A DNA stretch of 64,000 nucleotides. Origin: Chloroflexota bacterium (GTDB lineage: Bacteria; Chloroflexota; Anaerolineae; Promineifilales; Promineifilaceae). How positions within the stretch are numbered: position 1 is the stretch's first letter; every line of letters starts with the position of its first letter. The stretch lies in contig JAGNBF010000020.1 in assembly GCA_018004935.1 (NCBI GenBank), forward strand, positions 1 to 64,000, in the 5' to 3' direction. Of this stretch, positions 62,273 through 64,000 are shown piece by piece. The notes beneath the pieces were generated by a model. It was not told the DNA's origin. It saw only the letters and a list, made by a program, of their open reading frames with translations, and ran no database searches. A program made the translations under genes and the position numbers.

Positions 62273-64000
62273 TTACCGTTGCCGGAGCATGAAGATGATC
62301 AGGCTGAGAGCCAGAGCGACCCCACCGCCTAAAAACCAAAGACCAACAGGGGTGGTCGCGGCCGCGTTCTCTCCGTCAGTCCCATCCCCTTCCAACACAC
62401 CGGGTGTCGCCGTTGGTACCTGAACAACGGCTGTTGCGGAGGGGGTGATGGTAGTTGTCGGGGTAGCTGTAGGGATAGCTGTTGGAGATGCTGTAGGAGT
62501 AGCGGTTAGGGATGGTGTTATCGTCGGTGAGGGACGGGGTGTTCTTGTGACCGTGGCAGTGGGCGTTACGGTGGCTGTGGCGGTAATGGTGGGGGTGACC
62601 AATACCGTGGCCGCCGTGCCTGTGGTTGTTGCGGAGGGTGTGCCACGTGTTGGGGTGGGGGCGCTAATCGTACCGGCTACGGCGGTGGGTACGGTTTGAA
62701 CCGTAACCCCTTCTTCTACCAGGAAAATGGGTGCGCCCCCCATGTAACAACCATCGGTACAGCGGGCGGCCTGAAGGGTCAGGTTATAAACCCCATTGGT
62801 GGCTGACAAAGGGATGGTTTCCCCGGTGGCCTGTACCAACATGGCTGAGGACGCCAGGGCCGGGACATTTAAAGTAACATTGCTTTGGACTCTGGACCAT
62901 AGAATGCGGGTGACGCCTTGCGGCCGCGTAAAGGTAAAAATGTAATAATTATCTGTGCGCTCCCGTTGCACCGGGCCAGTAAAACCGGCCAGATACTTGA
63001 TGAGGTTTTGGTAGGCAAAAAAGGCGGGCCGTTTACTGAAATCATCAGGTCGGATCAGCCCCCACGATTCATCACCGGGATTCAGGTTAATATCTACCAA
63101 TTTGTACACGGCAATGCGGCTGGCTCCGGCATGGAAACCAATTGCATACGCCTGCACGATATACCAAGCTTGCTGATCCAGATCGATCTCAAACTCCTGC
63201 ACCGCCACCGGCCATTCCGGATCCTGGTTGGGGCGGGCATTCGTTTCATTAATCCAAACCGCCTTGAGGGGGCTGATACCGGCCTGACTTTGGGCCCCAT
63301 AAGCATTGCCCACAATGTTATAAATTGTTTCCGGGCGGAAATAGATGTGCAGAGATACCACATCAAAGAAGTAATTGTTCGCGGCCGCGTCTGGATCCGC
63401 CACAATCGCCTGGAGCAACCGGCTCAGGTACCCCTGATCGTGCCAGTAGGTCATGCCCCCCAGGTGAATGACCGCCGCCGGGTCTATCGCTTTAATGGAA
63501 AGATAAGCCACTTTAAGTAATTGCACATAATCCTGCACCGATCCCCCAAACTCATGCCCATACACTTCTGGGGCAATATCCGGCTCATTCCAGATGATCC
63601 AATTATGAACGCCATGAGCGCTATAATAACCGGCAATCTGCCGGGTGTAATTGGCCCATAAGTTAGCAGGATCATCCAGCGGCAGGTACAACCCACGCGG
63701 CACACCGGAAGCAAATTGGCCATCCGTGGCCCAGGTGGGGGTGTTTTTGAGCAAGCCAACCACGGTGCGGCCGCGACTGGTCGCTTCGCTCAACCATTCT
63801 TCTGGCACATGCAGGGTATTCCAATCTGTGGGGCCAGTGGGCTGAATTTCATTCCAATAGAAGAGAATACGCTCCCAGCCTACCCCTAATTCGGCCGCTT
63901 CATTCGGCGCCCAAAAAGCCTCAATGGCCCCAAACCGGGGATCTAAAGCGCCTTGAGCAAAGGTGATGGTTGGCGTCGCGGCCGCGCTTCTCAGCCCCAC
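62273..64000 (-). CDS. Cell-surface GH-A clan glycoside hydrolase (truncated at window edge)
   Basis: A partial 575-residue reading frame that continues past the right edge. The TIM-barrel part carries WNEPD (acid/base Glu, about 139) and WINETNA (nucleophile Glu, about 249), the clan GH-A pattern seen in families such as GH5 and GH39. A Thr/Pro/Ala-rich linker (about 455-545) and a C-terminal transmembrane helix (WFLGGGVALALSLIIFML) with basic end anchor it in the membrane, outside the cell. The true start is not visible. GCGGCCGC occurs five times, the last at 63978. Confidence 0.78.
   Translation of the reverse strand: MGLRSAAATPTITFAQGALDPRFGAIEAFWAPNEAAELGVGWERILFYWNEIQPTGPTDWNTLHVPEEWLSEATSRGRTVVGLLKNTPTWATDGQFASGVPRGLYLPLDDPANLWANYTRQIAGYYSAHGVHNWIIWNEPDIAPEVYGHEFGGSVQDYVQLLKVAYLSIKAIDPAAVIHLGGMTYWHDQGYLSRLLQAIVADPDAAANNYFFDVVSLHIYFRPETIYNIVGNAYGAQSQAGISPLKAVWINETNARPNQDPEWPVAVQEFEIDLDQQAWYIVQAYAIGFHAGASRIAVYKLVDINLNPGDESWGLIRPDDFSKRPAFFAYQNLIKYLAGFTGPVQRERTDNYYIFTFTRPQGVTRILWSRVQSNVTLNVPALASSAMLVQATGETIPLSATNGVYNLTLQAARCTDGCYMGGAPIFLVEEGVTVQTVPTAVAGTISAPTPTRGTPSATTTGTAATVLVTPTITATATVTPTATVTRTPRPSPTITPSLTATPTASPTAIPTATPTTTITPSATAVVQVPTATPGVLEGDGTDGENAAATTPVGLWFLGGGVALALSLIIFMLRQR

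Larger units (their letters stand above)
565..63985. repeat. Highly iterated palindrome GCGGCCGC, about 92 copies
   Basis: Reading line by line I count about 92 copies of the octamer GCGGCCGC, first at 565-572 and last at 63978-63985, roughly one per 700 bp. About 43 are extended to the decamer CGCGGCCGCG. At about 55% GC roughly two copies would be expected. All but about four lie inside genes. They are read as Ala-Ala-Ala, Arg-Gly-Arg or Arg-Pro depending on frame, so no protein motif explains them. The longest gap is about 28.7-32.5 kb (LLM oxidoreductase and lepA). The pattern resembles cyanobacterial HIP1 (GCGATCGC), but the word differs. Confidence 0.95.

Overview
The window reads as a chromosomal segment of a bacterium that is probably a member of the Chloroflexota (Anaerolineae/Caldilineae-like). 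This is an inference. It rests on F420-type enzymes, non-pyrrolysine MttB, Thr/Pro-rich anchored surface proteins and repeat-laden intergenic DNA, not on a marker phylogeny. No rRNA, tRNA, CRISPR array, transposase-bearing IS or prophage was recognised.

Left half (about 0.3-29 kb): a purine and selenium-type molybdenum-hydroxylase region. A nucleoside-type ABC transporter (ATPase plus two permeases) comes first. A divergent TrmB regulator/P1B-4 metal ATPase pair follows. Then comes a set matching the E. coli yge/yqe/xdhD locus: a YqeB-YqeC-MocA fusion, carbamate kinase, YgeY, YgeW, IMP dehydrogenase, an F420:NADPH reductase, a selenium-type xanthine dehydrogenase, SsnA, an 8-oxoguanine-deaminase-like enzyme, the FAD subunit, an XdhD-like molybdopterin subunit and XdhC. 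Together these suggest import and anaerobic-type catabolism of purines, ending in carbamoyl phosphate and ATP. The E. coli partners ygfK, ygeX and a hydantoinase are not in the window.

Middle (29-43 kb): an F420-dependent LLM oxidoreductase, LepA, an Rpn-type nuclease, an LCP cell-wall ligase, PyrD, two secreted or membrane sugar-binding-like proteins, ferritin, a GT2 glycosyltransferase and a TIGR01777 epimerase.

Right half (43.8-64 kb): four one-carbon/methylamine genes (MttB homologue, GcvT homologue, MTOX/sarcosine-oxidase-like flavoprotein, dimethylglycine-dehydrogenase-like FAD-GcvT fusion). They are interspersed with toxin-antitoxin modules, lipoproteins, an M23 peptidase, small accessory genes (DUF2283, XisI, PIN) and, at the edge, a truncated cell-surface glycosidase.

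Two non-gene signals dominate. First, the octamer GCGGCCGC occurs about 92 times (my count by eye), roughly 40 times more than base composition predicts, almost always inside genes and in all three reading frames. This resembles cyanobacterial HIP1 but with a different word. Second, nearly every long intergenic gap is assembled from a small vocabulary of inverted-repeat modules, many nested inside one another. Some supply ribosome-binding sites or terminators, and some have entered coding sequences.
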